From Rhizobium sp. NLR16a (GTDB taxonomy: Bacteria > Pseudomonadota > Alphaproteobacteria > Rhizobiales > Rhizobiaceae), in NCBI RefSeq assembly GCF_017948245.1, contig NZ_CP072865.1, positions 310,001 through 374,000 on the forward strand: 64,000 bases of DNA, given 5' to 3'. How positions within the stretch are numbered: the first letter of the stretch is position 1; every line of letters starts with the position of its first letter. The notes below the pieces were generated by a model. The model ran no database searches, was not told the DNA's origin, and was given only the letters and a program-made list of their open reading frames with translations. The translations under genes were made by a program, and so were the position numbers. Positions 25,785 through 36,652 of the stretch are shown here, in pieces.

Positions 25785-26501
25785 TCAGTGCAAGCCGCCG
25801 ACCCCGAGCAGGCTTTCGACCGTTTGATGATCTCTCGACAGGCGTTCCGGCGTGCCTGTCCAGGCCAGTCGGCCGCGTTCGAGGATGATGACGTGATCGG
25901 CGAAATCGAGCGCGCTCTGGATGCGCTGTTCGACAAGAAGGATGGTCATATCGCCCTTCTTGGCGAGATCGGCGAAGGCAGCCATCAGTTCCTCGCAAAT
26001 GACAGGCGCTAGGCCCTCGAGCGGTTCGTCGAGCAGCAGAACGGACGGGCGGCCGAGAATGGTGCGGGCTGTTGAAAGCATCTGCTGCTCGCCGCCGGAG
26101 AGCTGGTTGCCGAGGTTTCGGCGGCGCTCCTTCAGGCGCGGGAACATGGCATAGGCTTCCTCCAGCGCCGTCTTCGGCCGCGCCTTCAGACCGACGAAAA
26201 GGTTCTCTTCGACCGTCAGCGTGGGAAAGACGCAGCGCGTCTGAGGCACATAGCCGAGGCCCCTATGGGCGCGCATTGCGCTCGGTGCTGCGGTGACATC
26301 CGAACCACCGAGGTGGATCTGGCCTTGATACCGCCTGGTCTGGCCGGCAAGCGTTGCCAGGAGCGTGGTCTTGCCCATGCCGTTACGGCCGAGCACGGCT
26401 AGACGGGCGCCTGCCGGCACGGTGAAGGAGATGCCTTCGAGCACCCGCGTCGGCCCGTATCCGGCCGACAGGTTTTCAACCTCAAGCGACAGGGCTGGCA
26501 T
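25785..26501 (-). CDS. livF: LivF-type ABC transporter ATPase
   Basis: The second ATPase of a branched-chain-amino-acid-type importer, 238 residues. It has Walker A G-R-N-G-M-G-K-T-T near 37-45, signature L-S-G-G-E-Q-Q, and Walker B V-L-L-L-D-E-P-L-E-G-L-A-P, the last being typical of LivF. The frame is open to 26612. ATG 26501 (or 26507) follows GGGAG inside the livG end, an overlap typical of these operons. The context, last in a pobA-livJHMGF row, points to aromatic-acid rather than amino-acid uptake. Confidence 0.93.
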   Translation of the reverse strand: MPALSLEVENLSAGYGPTRVLEGISFTVPAGARLAVLGRNGMGKTTLLATLAGQTRRYQGQIHLGGSDVTAAPSAMRAHRGLGYVPQTRCVFPTLTVEENLFVGLKARPKTALEEAYAMFPRLKERRRNLGNQLSGGEQQMLSTARTILGRPSVLLLDEPLEGLAPVICEELMAAFADLAKKGDMTILLVEQRIQSALDFADHVIILERGRLAWTGTPERLSRDHQTVESLLGVGGLH

Positions 26502-27246
26502 TGGCATAGCTCCCGAGATAGGCCTCGCGCACGCGGGCATCCTTGGTGACATCGGCCGGCAGGCCGTCGAAGATGATCGCGCCGGCCGCCAGCACGATGA
26601 CGCGCTTGGCAAAACGGAAGACGAGGTCCATGTCGTGTTCGATCATCAGGACGGCGAGATCGGCGGGAAGGTCGGCCAGCGCCTGTTCGATTCGGCCGGT
26701 ATCGCTTTGCGGCACGCCGGCCGCAGGCTCGTCGAGCAGCAGCACCTTCGGCCTCAGCGCCAGCGCCACGGCGATTTCGAGGAGCCGCTGCTGGCCATAG
26801 GCGATCTCGCTGACTCTGCGATGCATCAGCGAGGCCAGCCCGAGTTTACCCAGGAGATCGTCGACCTCCGCCATGACGTCGGGCATGGCGAGGAAATTCC
26901 CGAACATCTTGCGGGTCTTTCCGTCACGCTGAAGGACGGCGAGCCCCACATGTTCGGCGGGCGTCATATCCTGAAAAAGCCGCGTCACCTGAAAGGATCG
27001 GACGAGGCCGCGTTTGACCCTGCCGATCGCATCCACCTTCGTCACCGCCTCGCCGCCGAGGCGAACCTCGCCGGAATCGGGGGAGAGATTGCCGGTGACG
27101 AGGTTGACGAAGGTGGTCTTGCCGGCGCCGTTCGGGCCGATCAGCGCGATGCGGTCGCCGGGCGCCATTGCCAGCGAGACATCATTGGTGACGGCAAGGC
27201 CGCCGAAGGCTTTCCTGAGATTGGTTACTTCGAAGACCGGGCTCAT
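26482..27246 (-). CDS. livG: LivG-type ABC transporter ATPase
   Basis: A 254-residue ATPase with Walker A G-P-N-G-A-G-K-T-T near 38-46, the LivG-specific long insertion after the Q-loop (F-Q-V-T-R-L-F-Q-D-M-T), and the atypical signature I-A-Y-G-Q-Q-R in place of LSGGQ, normal for LivG. The Walker B glutamate is present in L-L-D-E-P-A-A-G. Its ATG overlaps the livM stop by 4 bases (ATGA), indicating coupled translation. Confidence 0.94.
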   Translation of the reverse strand: MSPVFEVTNLRKAFGGLAVTNDVSLAMAPGDRIALIGPNGAGKTTFVNLVTGNLSPDSGEVRLGGEAVTKVDAIGRVKRGLVRSFQVTRLFQDMTPAEHVGLAVLQRDGKTRKMFGNFLAMPDVMAEVDDLLGKLGLASLMHRRVSEIAYGQQRLLEIAVALALRPKVLLLDEPAAGVPQSDTGRIEQALADLPADLAVLMIEHDMDLVFRFAKRVIVLAAGAIIFDGLPADVTKDARVREAYLGSYANASPVA

Positions 27247-28244
27247 GCGCGCGTCTCCTTCCGGCGGCAGATCAAGGCGGCGGCCGTTCCGTAGAGGCCT
27301 TTCGGCGCAAACAGCACGACGGCGATCAGCAGGGCGCCGACCATGGTCAGCCAGTGAAAGGGGTTGGCGGCCGAGACATAATCCTCGAAGAACATGAAGA
27401 TGACGGTGCCGGAGAGCGCGCCGAACAGGGAACCGGTGCCGCCGAGCACGAGCATGACAAGCGCTTCGGCCGATTGCGTGAAGGACAGGCTGTCGAGCCC
27501 GACGACCTGGGTCGAGATCGCATTCAGCGCGCCGCCGACGCCGGCAACGGCGCCTGAGATCACGTACATCTTGATGAGAGCGGCCTTCGGCGAGCCGCCC
27601 ATGGCGCGGATGCGCAGCGGGTCTTGCCGGATGCCGCGGCAGAGCATGCCGAAGGGTGAGCGAACCAGCAATCGCAGCAGCATGAAGACGATGACGAGCA
27701 GTGTCGTTCCGAAGAAGAAGGCGGTATGGCCGTAGAGATCGAATTCGAAAATGCCGAATATCGGGTCCGGCGCAATGCCGGAAAGCCCGTCGCTGCCTCC
27801 CGTCCAGGAGGAGGCCTTGTTGGCAAATTCATGGAAGAGGTGGATGAGCGCAATCGACAGCACGAGTTGCGGCAGCCCATGCGCGCGCAGGATGATCGCG
27901 CCGCAGAGCAGCCCGGCAACCGCGCCCCCTGTTATGCCGGCAAGCATCATCAGCAGCGGGTCGTTGATGCCGTAATGCGCCGACAGGATCCCGGCGGCAT
28001 AGGCGCCGGAGCCGAAGAGCGCGGCATGGCCGAGCGTTGCGACGCCGCAATAACCGGTCACGAGATCGAGCGACAGGACGAGCAGGGCGATCGTGATCAT
28101 CCGCGTCAGAAGCGCCAGATTGTCGGGTAAGGCGAAATAGCCGATCGCGGCGATGGCCGTGATGGCCGCTACTCCGAGAAGATCGGCATTCACTGCGCGC
28201 CGATGCCGGAGGCGTTCGGTTTCGTTGTTCATGACGAGCGTCAT
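27243..28244 (-). CDS. livM: LivM-type ABC transporter permease
   Basis: A 333-residue polytopic inner-membrane permease with about nine to ten helices and the LivM/LivH-family cytoplasmic loop G-R-x-x-x-A-I-R-like G-I-R-Q-D-P-L-R-I-R-A-M-G near the middle, which contacts the ATPases. The C-terminus carries the glycine-rich G-G-T-G-S-L-F-G-A motif shared with LivH. It starts 1 base after the livH stop; an in-frame ATG four codons later is an alternative. Confidence 0.93.
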   Translation of the reverse strand: MTLVMNNETERLRHRRAVNADLLGVAAITAIAAIGYFALPDNLALLTRMITIALLVLSLDLVTGYCGVATLGHAALFGSGAYAAGILSAHYGINDPLLMMLAGITGGAVAGLLCGAIILRAHGLPQLVLSIALIHLFHEFANKASSWTGGSDGLSGIAPDPIFGIFEFDLYGHTAFFFGTTLLVIVFMLLRLLVRSPFGMLCRGIRQDPLRIRAMGGSPKAALIKMYVISGAVAGVGGALNAISTQVVGLDSLSFTQSAEALVMLVLGGTGSLFGALSGTVIFMFFEDYVSAANPFHWLTMVGALLIAVVLFAPKGLYGTAAALICRRKETRA

Positions 28245-28245
28245 C

Positions 28246-29109
28246 CTATTTCATCCTTCCGGCAAGGCCGCGCGGGAAGATGCAGATGATGGCGATCACG
28301 GCGAGATAGAAGAAGAATTCCCCGAATTCCGGCATCAGATAGCGTCCCGTCGTATCGATGGCGCCAAGCAGCAGGCAGGCAATCAGCGCGCCCGGAATGG
28401 AGCCGGCGCCGCCGACGGAGACGACGACGAGGAAGGTCACCATGTAACGCAGCGCATAATAGGGCTCGACCGGCAGGAGTTCGGCGCCGACCACGCCGCC
28501 GAAGGCGGCAAGCCCGACGGCAACGGCAAAGCTCACCGCATAGATGATCTCTGTGCGCACGCCGAGTGCGGCAGCCATCGCCGCATCGTCGACGGAGGCG
28601 CGCAGCTTGACCCCGAAGCTCGTTCGCTCGATCGCGAACCACAGGGCGAGCGCAACGGCGAGGCCGCAGAAGATGACGAAAAGCCGGTGCACGGGAATGG
28701 TGCGGAATCCGAGATCGGCCGATCCCTGCAAGGTGCCGGCAAGCGGTATCGTCTTCAGCGTCGGTCCCATCACGTAGTTCGCGATGCCGATGACGCAGAA
28801 AGTGATGCCGATTGTCATCAGCACCTGGGTCAGTTCAGGGGCGCCATAGATCCGGCGGTAGAGAAAACGCTCGAGCGGAATTGCGATGATGATCGTGACG
28901 ACGACGGCCGCGACGACTGCGACAGCATAACTAAGACCGAGGTCACGGGCGGCATAGGAGGCGATGTAGCCTCCGATCATGGCGAAGGCGCCATGAGCCA
29001 GGTTGACGACACGCATCAGCCCCATGGTCACGGAAAGGCCGATCGAGATCACGAAGAGCGCCATGCCATAGGCAAAGGCGTCGACGGCGATGCTGAAGAC
29101 TGTCTGCAT
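28246..29109 (-). CDS. livH: LivH-type ABC transporter permease
   Basis: A 287-residue permease with about eight helices. Features are the R-V-V-N-L-A-H-G-A-F-A-M-I-G-G-Y segment typical of LivH near 33-48, D-D-x-x-M-A-A-A-L-G-V in the coupling loop, and the late G-G-A-G-S-I-P-G-A-L motif. It follows livJ with a 69-base gap and is tightly linked to livM. Confidence 0.93.
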   Translation of the reverse strand: MQTVFSIAVDAFAYGMALFVISIGLSVTMGLMRVVNLAHGAFAMIGGYIASYAARDLGLSYAVAVVAAVVVTIIIAIPLERFLYRRIYGAPELTQVLMTIGITFCVIGIANYVMGPTLKTIPLAGTLQGSADLGFRTIPVHRLFVIFCGLAVALALWFAIERTSFGVKLRASVDDAAMAAALGVRTEIIYAVSFAVAVGLAAFGGVVGAELLPVEPYYALRYMVTFLVVVSVGGAGSIPGALIACLLLGAIDTTGRYLMPEFGEFFFYLAVIAIICIFPRGLAGRMK

Positions 29110-29178
29110 GAAGTTACCTTACTTCGATGCGGCGGCCGCGATGCGCGAGACCCCGCCGCCGGTCCGGATGCCGCAATC

Positions 29179-30351
29179 TTACTTGGCCGCCGCAAGGCCC
29201 GGGTCGCTCTGTTTCTCGAACGTCTGGATCTCCTTGTTGAAGTACGTCCCGTCATCGGCCTTGGCGACTTCGCGCAGATAGATGTTCTGAGTAATATGCC
29301 GGCTTTCCGGATCGATCGAGACCGGGCCGCGCGGGCTCACCCACGCAAGGCCCTTGACCGCGTCGACCGCTTTCTCGGCGTCCTGCTTGCCGCCCGTCGC
29401 CTCGATCATCTTGTAGATGACATACATGCCGTCATAGGCGCTGACCGCAGGGAAGGAGATTTCGGCCTTGTTGCCGATCGCCTTGGCGGCAGCCTCGACA
29501 AAAGCCTTGTTCTCGGGCGAGTCGTGCGACACGGCATAGTGGAAGGTCGTCTTGATGCCGAGTGCGGCGTCGCCGAGCGCCGGCAGATCGGATTCCTGCG
29601 TCAGATCGCCAGGCGCGAAGAACTTGATGCCGGCGGCCTTCAAGCCGTTCTCGTTATAAGCCTTGACGAAGCCAAGCGTCGTCGGGCCCGATGGCAGGAA
29701 GGCGAAGACGCCCTCGGCGCCGGAATCCTTGATGCGCTGCATAATCGGGCTGAAGTCGTTGGTCGCGAGCGGCATGCGGATCGCCTCGACCACCTGACCG
29801 CCGGCCTTCTCGAAACCGGCCTTAAACGCATTCTCGGCGTCGATACCCGGGCCGTAATCGCTGACGACCGAAATCACCTTCTTGACGCCGGTGTCGAAGG
29901 CAACCTTGGCGATCGGCGTCGAGGTCTGCCATGTTGTAAACGAGGTGCGTACGACAAGCGGGCTCTTGGTGACGATCGCCGAGGTGGCGGCGTTCATGAT
30001 GACCATCGGCACGTTGCCCTGCTTCAGGATCGGCGTCACCGCCATGGCGTCGGGGGTGAAATAGAAGCCGGCGAGATACTGGACCTTTTCCTTGACGATC
30101 AGTTCCTGCGCCAGCGCCTTGGATTGAGCCGGATCGGCCTGCGGCACGTCGCGGTAGACGATCTCGACCGTGTCGCTGCCGACCTTGTTGCCGTTGACAG
30201 CCATATAGGCGTCGATGCCGGCCTTGAAGTTCTTGCCCTGGAGCGCGAAGGGGCCGGAGAACGGCCCGATGACGCCGACCTTGATGGTGTCGGCACAGGC
30301 GCTGGTGCCCATAAGGATTGCCGCAGCGGCGGCCAGAAACAGCTTCCTCAT
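29179..30351 (-). CDS. LivJ-type periplasmic substrate-binding protein, probably for an aromatic acid
   Basis: A 390-residue type I periplasmic binding protein: signal peptide (about 1-20, cleavage near ACA-D), then the LivJ opening I-K-V-G-V-I-G-P-F-S-G-P-F-A, G-A-T/N-A-A-T-S segments at the ligand cleft, and an S-A-Y-D-G-M-Y hinge. It lies immediately downstream of pobA and heads livHMGF. In rhizobia and Rhodopseudomonas, LivJ-family proteins next to aromatic catabolic genes bind benzoates; 4-hydroxybenzoate is therefore the first ligand to consider, by context only. Confidence 0.88.
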   Translation of the reverse strand: MRKLFLAAAAAILMGTSACADTIKVGVIGPFSGPFALQGKNFKAGIDAYMAVNGNKVGSDTVEIVYRDVPQADPAQSKALAQELIVKEKVQYLAGFYFTPDAMAVTPILKQGNVPMVIMNAATSAIVTKSPLVVRTSFTTWQTSTPIAKVAFDTGVKKVISVVSDYGPGIDAENAFKAGFEKAGGQVVEAIRMPLATNDFSPIMQRIKDSGAEGVFAFLPSGPTTLGFVKAYNENGLKAAGIKFFAPGDLTQESDLPALGDAALGIKTTFHYAVSHDSPENKAFVEAAAKAIGNKAEISFPAVSAYDGMYVIYKMIEATGGKQDAEKAVDAVKGLAWVSPRGPVSIDPESRHITQNIYLREVAKADDGTYFNKEIQTFEKQSDPGLAAAK

Positions 30352-30534
30352 TCTTCTCTCTCCCTTTTCGGCGTACTCCAGCGCCGTATTGAATTTCAGG
30401 TTAGCTTGTCATGCGAAATGGTGATGTAAAATGAAATAAATCCCCAAACACATGATTTGCCGGTTATGGTTCTGTATCGTCCCGACTCTCGCTGTTCACC
30501 GGCGTATCGCAGCTTTCATCCCGCAATCTTCGTG

Positions 30535-31737
<1,203 letters not shown>

Positions 31738-31825
31738 TCAGATTCTGCCGCGCTGGCCGGATCGCCACAATGGACATTCCAGCCTAAAAATTGCACTAAT
31801 CGAACATTGGCGCAGGAGGGAGCCG

Positions 31826-32716
31826 ATGAGCAGACACATACCGACCTACGAACTCTACGGCGAAAACATCGGGCGGTCACCGGAATTCTGGTTGCATTGC
31901 GAAACAATCCGCTCCCGCAGCAGCCTGCATCAATGGGAGATTCGGCTTCATCGCCACGAGAGCTTCTTTCAGATATTATACATCGAAGCCGGCTCGGGCG
32001 ATGCGATCTTCAGCAAGAGGAGCCATGCCATCCGTCCGCCGGCGGTCATCACGGTTCCCCCTGGGCTCGATCACGGCTTTCGCTTCTCACGTGATATCGA
32101 CGGCCTCGTGATCACTATATTGAGGTCCCATCTCAGCCACCCGCCCGGCGAGCGAAGCCATCTCGGCGAGTGGCTGGCGATGCCGCATCTGACGCCGCTC
32201 GATCCCGGAAATGCCGAGGCTGCCTATGTCATGCAGACGCTGAGGCGGCTCGGCGACGAATTCGAAAACCGCCGCGGTGGCCGCAACGAGGTCTTGGCCG
32301 CCTATGTCGGGTTGGCGTTGCGGCTGACGGCGCGGATTTCCCATGAAGGATATGCGCAGGAGCTTCCGTCAAATGAGAACGAGCGGCGGATGGAGATGCT
32401 GGACGAACTGATCCAGCGGCATTTTCGATCGCACAGGCCGGCTTCCTTCTACGCCAGGGAACTTGGCATTTCGTCGACGCATCTCACCCGTATCGTTCGC
32501 TCGATGACGGGAAACACCCCGCATGAACTGATCGCCGGGAAACTGATCGAAGAGGCGAAGCGCCAGCTCGTCTTTACCATCGGCAGCGTTCAGGAGATAG
32601 GATTTCGCCTCGGCTTTGTCGATCCCGCCTATTTCTCGCGTTTCTTCCTGAAATATACCGGCGAAACGCCGCGGATTTGGCGGATGAACGAAAAAGCTCG
32701 GCTTGACCGGCCATAG
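31826..32716 (+). CDS. pobR: PobR-type AraC-family activator
   Basis: A 296-residue AraC/XylS regulator: an N-terminal cupin-like effector domain (about 35-110, with H-Q-W-E-I-R-L-H-R-H and P-P-G-L-D-H-G-F) and two C-terminal helix-turn-helices (about 195-290). The second carries G-S-V-Q-E-I-G-F-R-L-G-F-V-D-P-A-Y-F-S-R and the final T-G-E-T-P-R. Agrobacterium and rhizobial PobR is AraC-type and activates pobA in response to 4-hydroxybenzoate. It is divergent from pobA across 118 bases. AGGAGG precedes ATG 31826. By position it probably also controls the adjacent liv-type transporter. Confidence 0.88.
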   Translation: MSRHIPTYELYGENIGRSPEFWLHCETIRSRSSLHQWEIRLHRHESFFQILYIEAGSGDAIFSKRSHAIRPPAVITVPPGLDHGFRFSRDIDGLVITILRSHLSHPPGERSHLGEWLAMPHLTPLDPGNAEAAYVMQTLRRLGDEFENRRGGRNEVLAAYVGLALRLTARISHEGYAQELPSNENERRMEMLDELIQRHFRSHRPASFYARELGISSTHLTRIVRSMTGNTPHELIAGKLIEEAKRQLVFTIGSVQEIGFRLGFVDPAYFSRFFLKYTGETPRIWRMNEKARLDRP

Positions 32717-32759
32717 GGCATTCGGTCATCTCACATCGCGCGCGTCAGTCGCGAATGGC

Positions 32760-35147
32760 TCACGCCGCCGGCCACGTCCAGTCCCGCACCTCCGGCATGT
32801 CCTTGCCGTATTCCCTGACATAGTCGTGATGCTCCGCGAGCTTGCCGTGGAAGGCGGCAAGCGCGTCTTTCGCCTTCTCCTTCAGGCCCGGCACGCGCTC
32901 GATGGCTTCGATGGCGAGATGGTAGCGGTCGAGTTGGTTGAGCACGGTCATGTCGAATGGCGTGGTCGTCGTTCCCTCCTCGACAAAGCCGCGGACGTGG
33001 ATGTTCTCGTGGTTGGCCCGCTTATAGGTCAGACGATGAATGAGATAGGGATAGCCGTGATAGGCGAAAATGACCGGCTTGTCGGTGGTGAAGATCGCGT
33101 CGAAGGCCTCGTCGGAAAGGCCATGCGGATGCTGGTCACTGGATTGCAGCGCCAGGAGGTCGACGACATTGACAGTGCGGATCTTCAGCTCTGGAATGGC
33201 CTTGCGCAGGAGATCGACGGCGGCGAGCGTTTCCATCGTCGGGACATCGCCGGCGCAGGCCATGACGAGATCGGGCGAGATCGTGTCCTCCTCGTTGCTT
33301 GCCCAGTGCCAGATACCGATGCCGGCTTCGCAATGTTTCACCGCCTCGTCCATCGACAGCCATTGCGGCTCCGGCTGCTTGCCGGCGACGATGACGTTGA
33401 TGCGGTCATAGGTGCGCAGGCAATGATCGCCGACCCAGAGCAGGGTATTGGCATCCGGCGGCAGGTAGATGCGGACGACGTCGGCCTTCTTGTTGGCGAC
33501 GAGATCGACGAACCCCGGATCCTGGTGGCTGAAGCCGTTATGGTCCTGGCGCCAGACATGCGAGGTCAGCAGGTAGTTCAGCGATGAGATCGGTTTGCGC
33601 CATTCGATCTCGCGCGTCACCTTCAGCCATTTGGCGTGCTGGTTGAACATGGAATCGATGATGTGGATGAAGGCCTCATAGCAGGAAAAGAGGCCGTGCC
33701 GCCCGGTCAGCAGATAACCCTCCAGCCATCCCTGGCAGAGATGTTCGGAAAGCACCTCTACGACGCGTCCATCGCGGGAGAGATGGATATCATATGGTTC
33801 GATATCCTCCATCCACACGCGGTTGGTGACCTCGAAGACGCTGCCGAGGCGGTTCGACTCCGTCTCGTCGGGACCGAAAATGCGGAAGTTTGCCGCCTCC
33901 GCGTTGAGCTTCATCGTATCGCGCAGGTAATGGCCGAGGATCTCGGTCGATTGGGCGGCGACGCTGCCGCGCCTGCCGACGTCAACCGCATAGTCGCCTA
34001 TGGCGGGAACATCGAGCTCCCGGCGCAACAAGCCGCCATTGGCATGCGGATTGGCGCCCATGCGGCGTTTGCCGACGGGGGCCAGCGCCCGCAGGTCGGT
34101 TTTCAGCCGGCCGTCGGCATCGAACAGATCTTCGGGATCGTAGCTTTGCATCCAGTCCTCGAGAATCCTGCGATGGCCCTCATTCTCGCGGCAGTTGGAG
34201 ACCGGCACCTGGTGGGCTCGCCAGAAACCTTCCACCTTCTTGCCGTCGACCTCTTTCGGACCGGTCCAGCCCTTGGGGCTGCGCAGCACGATCATTGGCC
34301 AGCGCGGGCAGCCCGCCGCAGCCTTGCCGCTGCGGGCTTGCTCCTGAATCCCACGGATGCGGTCGAAGAGCTGATCCAGCGTCGCAGCCATCTGTTGATG
34401 CATGTCGCGCGGCTCATGGCCGTCGACGAAAAACGGCTCGTAGCCGTAGCCTTCGAAAAGACGTTTGAGCTCGTCGTCACCGGCCCGGCCGAGAATGGTC
34501 GGATTAGCGATCTTGTAGCCGTTCAGATGCAGGATCGGCAGAACGGCGCCGTCGCGGGCGGGATTGAGGAACTTGTTGGAATGCCAGCTGGCGGCGAGCG
34601 GCCCGGTTTCGGCCTCGCCGTCTCCGACGACGCAGGCGATGGTGAGGTCGGGGTTGTCGAAGGCGGCGCCATAGGCATGGACGAGGGCGTAGCCGAGTTC
34701 GCCGCCCTCGTGGATCGATCCCGGTGTTTCCGGCGCCGCATGGCTCGGAATGCCGCCCGGAAAGGAAAATTGGCGGAAGAGCCGGCGCATCCCTTCGGCG
34801 TCTTCGGTAATATCGGGATAGATTTCGCTGTAGGTGCCTTCGAGATAGGTGTTGGCGACCATTCCCGGCCCGCCGTGACCGGGGCCGCATATGTAGATGA
34901 TGTCGAGATCGCGGGCGCGGATGAGGCGGTTCAGATGCGCATAGATGAAGTTGAGGCCGGGTGTCGTGCCCCAGTGGCCGAGCAGGCGGGGCTTGATGTG
35001 CTCTGACTGCAGCGGCTCGCGCAGCAGCGGATTGGCAAGCAGGTAGATCTGGCCGACCGACAGATAGTTGGCCGCCCGCCAGTAGCGATCGATCAGGGTG
35101 AGTTCAGCATCGGTCAGGGCGGCGGCGGTCGAGACATGCTTTTCCAT
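32760..35147 (-). CDS. xfp: Xylulose-5-phosphate/fructose-6-phosphate phosphoketolase
   Basis: A ThDP enzyme cleaving xylulose-5-P (or fructose-6-P) with phosphate to acetyl-phosphate and a triose or tetrose phosphate. At 795 residues it is the normal length. It has the family signatures [11 protein letters not shown] near 57-67, G-P-G-H-G-G-P near 89, and E-G-G-E-L-G-Y-A-L near 146, with the ThDP segment G-D-G-E-A-E-T-G-P. Next come D-G-H-E-P and the C-terminal [15 protein letters not shown] 35147 follows GGGAGAAG; the frame is open ten codons upstream. It lies 72 bases after ackA, so acetyl-phosphate made here feeds acetate kinase. Confidence 0.97.
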   Translation of the reverse strand: MEKHVSTAAALTDAELTLIDRYWRAANYLSVGQIYLLANPLLREPLQSEHIKPRLLGHWGTTPGLNFIYAHLNRLIRARDLDIIYICGPGHGGPGMVANTYLEGTYSEIYPDITEDAEGMRRLFRQFSFPGGIPSHAAPETPGSIHEGGELGYALVHAYGAAFDNPDLTIACVVGDGEAETGPLAASWHSNKFLNPARDGAVLPILHLNGYKIANPTILGRAGDDELKRLFEGYGYEPFFVDGHEPRDMHQQMAATLDQLFDRIRGIQEQARSGKAAAGCPRWPMIVLRSPKGWTGPKEVDGKKVEGFWRAHQVPVSNCRENEGHRRILEDWMQSYDPEDLFDADGRLKTDLRALAPVGKRRMGANPHANGGLLRRELDVPAIGDYAVDVGRRGSVAAQSTEILGHYLRDTMKLNAEAANFRIFGPDETESNRLGSVFEVTNRVWMEDIEPYDIHLSRDGRVVEVLSEHLCQGWLEGYLLTGRHGLFSCYEAFIHIIDSMFNQHAKWLKVTREIEWRKPISSLNYLLTSHVWRQDHNGFSHQDPGFVDLVANKKADVVRIYLPPDANTLLWVGDHCLRTYDRINVIVAGKQPEPQWLSMDEAVKHCEAGIGIWHWASNEEDTISPDLVMACAGDVPTMETLAAVDLLRKAIPELKIRTVNVVDLLALQSSDQHPHGLSDEAFDAIFTTDKPVIFAYHGYPYLIHRLTYKRANHENIHVRGFVEEGTTTTPFDMTVLNQLDRYHLAIEAIERVPGLKEKAKDALAAFHGKLAEHHDYVREYGKDMPEVRDWTWPAA

Positions 35148-35219
35148 GGGGCTTCTCCCGTTCGAAAACGCGTTCAACGTCAGTTCTAGCCGTTAGCGCG
35201 AGCGCGCCATTGATCTGGA

Positions 35220-36398
35220 TCAGCGGACGCGGAGAACGGACAGCGCCTCGTCGGCGATCACCTGTTCTTCGTCCGTGGCAACGACATGGGCGGCCATGCG
35301 GCTTTCCCCGGTGCTGATCGTGAATCTGTGGGCGGCGTTGGCCTTTTCATCAATCGAAAGGCCGAGCCAGGACAGGCGTTTCGCCACGCCGGCGCGGATT
35401 TCCGGCTGATGCTCGCCAATGCCGGCGGTGAAGACGACGGTATCGAGGCCGCCGAGTGTTACCGCCATGCGGCCGATCTCGCCGGCAATGCGCAGGATGA
35501 ACAGATCGATCGCCTGGCGCGCTTCCGGCCGTCCGTCCGTCAACAGATCGCGCGTATCGGCGCTGATGCCGGAAACGCCGAGCAGGCCTGAGCGTTGATA
35601 GAGCAGATCCTCGATCTCACCCAGCGATCGTTTTCTCTCTCCTGCCAGATGCAGGATCACGCCGGGATCGAGCCAGCCCGGGCGTGTCGCCATCGGGATG
35701 CCGTCGAGGGTGGAAAAGCCCATGCTGCAATCGCGGCTGATGCCGTTTTCCATCGCACAGAGGCTGGCGCCGCTGCCGAGATGGGCGACCACAGCCTTTG
35801 CCGCATGCGGCGCCTTGCGCGCGAGTTCACTGGCGATGAACTTGTAGGAAAGTCCGTGGAAGCCGTAACGCTTGATGCCCTCCTCATGCAGGGAACGGGG
35901 TATGGCGAGGCGGCGCACGAGATCGTCCTGCGTGGCATGGAAGGCCGTGTCGAAGGAGGCTGTCTGGACAAGATGTGGCTTCAGATGGCGGAGCGCGCGG
36001 ATGAAGCGCAGCGCTTGCGGTTGGTGCAGGGGTGCGAGCGGGATCAGCGCTTCGATCCCATCGGTGGCGGCGTCATCAAGCGCGACGGCGCTCGTGAAGC
36101 GCTCGCCGCCATGGACGACGCGGTGGCCGGCCGCGGCTGCGGCCGCCATATCGAAATGATCGGCGAGACGCGTGAAGGTCTCGTCGATGACTCCGTGCAG
36201 ATCGTCCGTCACCTCCGCCTTCAGCGGCATGTCGAATGTCTGCGATCCCTTGGTCAGGTCAAGCGAGAGCGGCTCGGCGCGGAGATCGATGACGCCCTTG
36301 CCGAGGCGTCGTGCCCCGGCGTCATCAATTGAGAAGACCCCGATCTTCACAGTCGATGAGCCGGCATTGAAGGTCAGGAGAAGGTCGGGGAATGACAT
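35220..36398 (-). CDS. ackA: Acetate kinase
   Basis: Converts acetyl-phosphate and ADP to acetate and ATP. It is 392 residues with the N-terminal F-N-A-G-S-S-T-V-K (normally N-x-G-S-S-S-x-K), H-R-V-V-H-G-G near 90, the active-site A-F-H-A-T region, H-L-G-S-G-A-S-L-C near 203, D-T-R-D near 280, and V-F-T-A-G-I-G-E-H near 320. All belong to the ASKHA acetate kinase family. Order ackA-xfp on one strand with a 72-base gap indicates an operon for a phosphoketolase shunt yielding ATP without the lower glycolytic steps. Confidence 0.96.
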   Translation of the reverse strand: MSFPDLLLTFNAGSSTVKIGVFSIDDAGARRLGKGVIDLRAEPLSLDLTKGSQTFDMPLKAEVTDDLHGVIDETFTRLADHFDMAAAAAAGHRVVHGGERFTSAVALDDAATDGIEALIPLAPLHQPQALRFIRALRHLKPHLVQTASFDTAFHATQDDLVRRLAIPRSLHEEGIKRYGFHGLSYKFIASELARKAPHAAKAVVAHLGSGASLCAMENGISRDCSMGFSTLDGIPMATRPGWLDPGVILHLAGERKRSLGEIEDLLYQRSGLLGVSGISADTRDLLTDGRPEARQAIDLFILRIAGEIGRMAVTLGGLDTVVFTAGIGEHQPEIRAGVAKRLSWLGLSIDEKANAAHRFTISTGESRMAAHVVATDEEQVIADEALSVLRVR

Positions 36399-36652
36399 GT
36401 CTTCAGAGAGCCCGCGCAGTCGTCACGATGGGCGAACCTAGCGCCGAAACTCCCGCTGGAAAGGCATCATTTGGCGGTTGCCTTTGCTTCGGTCGATCCC
36501 CACGCCTGTCAACCTCGCACGTGCGGTCATTGAGCATTGGCGGCACAATGGCGGCAAGAGCTCCAGCTGCAATAGCCCCCCGTGCGCAACAAGACGGTGC
36601 GTGGCGGCCGATCGGGACGCAAAAGCTTGGGTTCTGTTGAAATAAGCTGGGG

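Noticed and set aside
28153..30429. Uninterrupted 758-codon plus-strand frame
   Set aside because: It lies antisense to livM, livH and livJ, which have full family signatures; the frame is an effect of high-GC codon usage and has His/Arg/Asp-rich shadow composition.
33636..35006. 456-codon plus-strand frame
   Set aside because: Antisense shadow of xfp, whose signatures are clear on the other strand.
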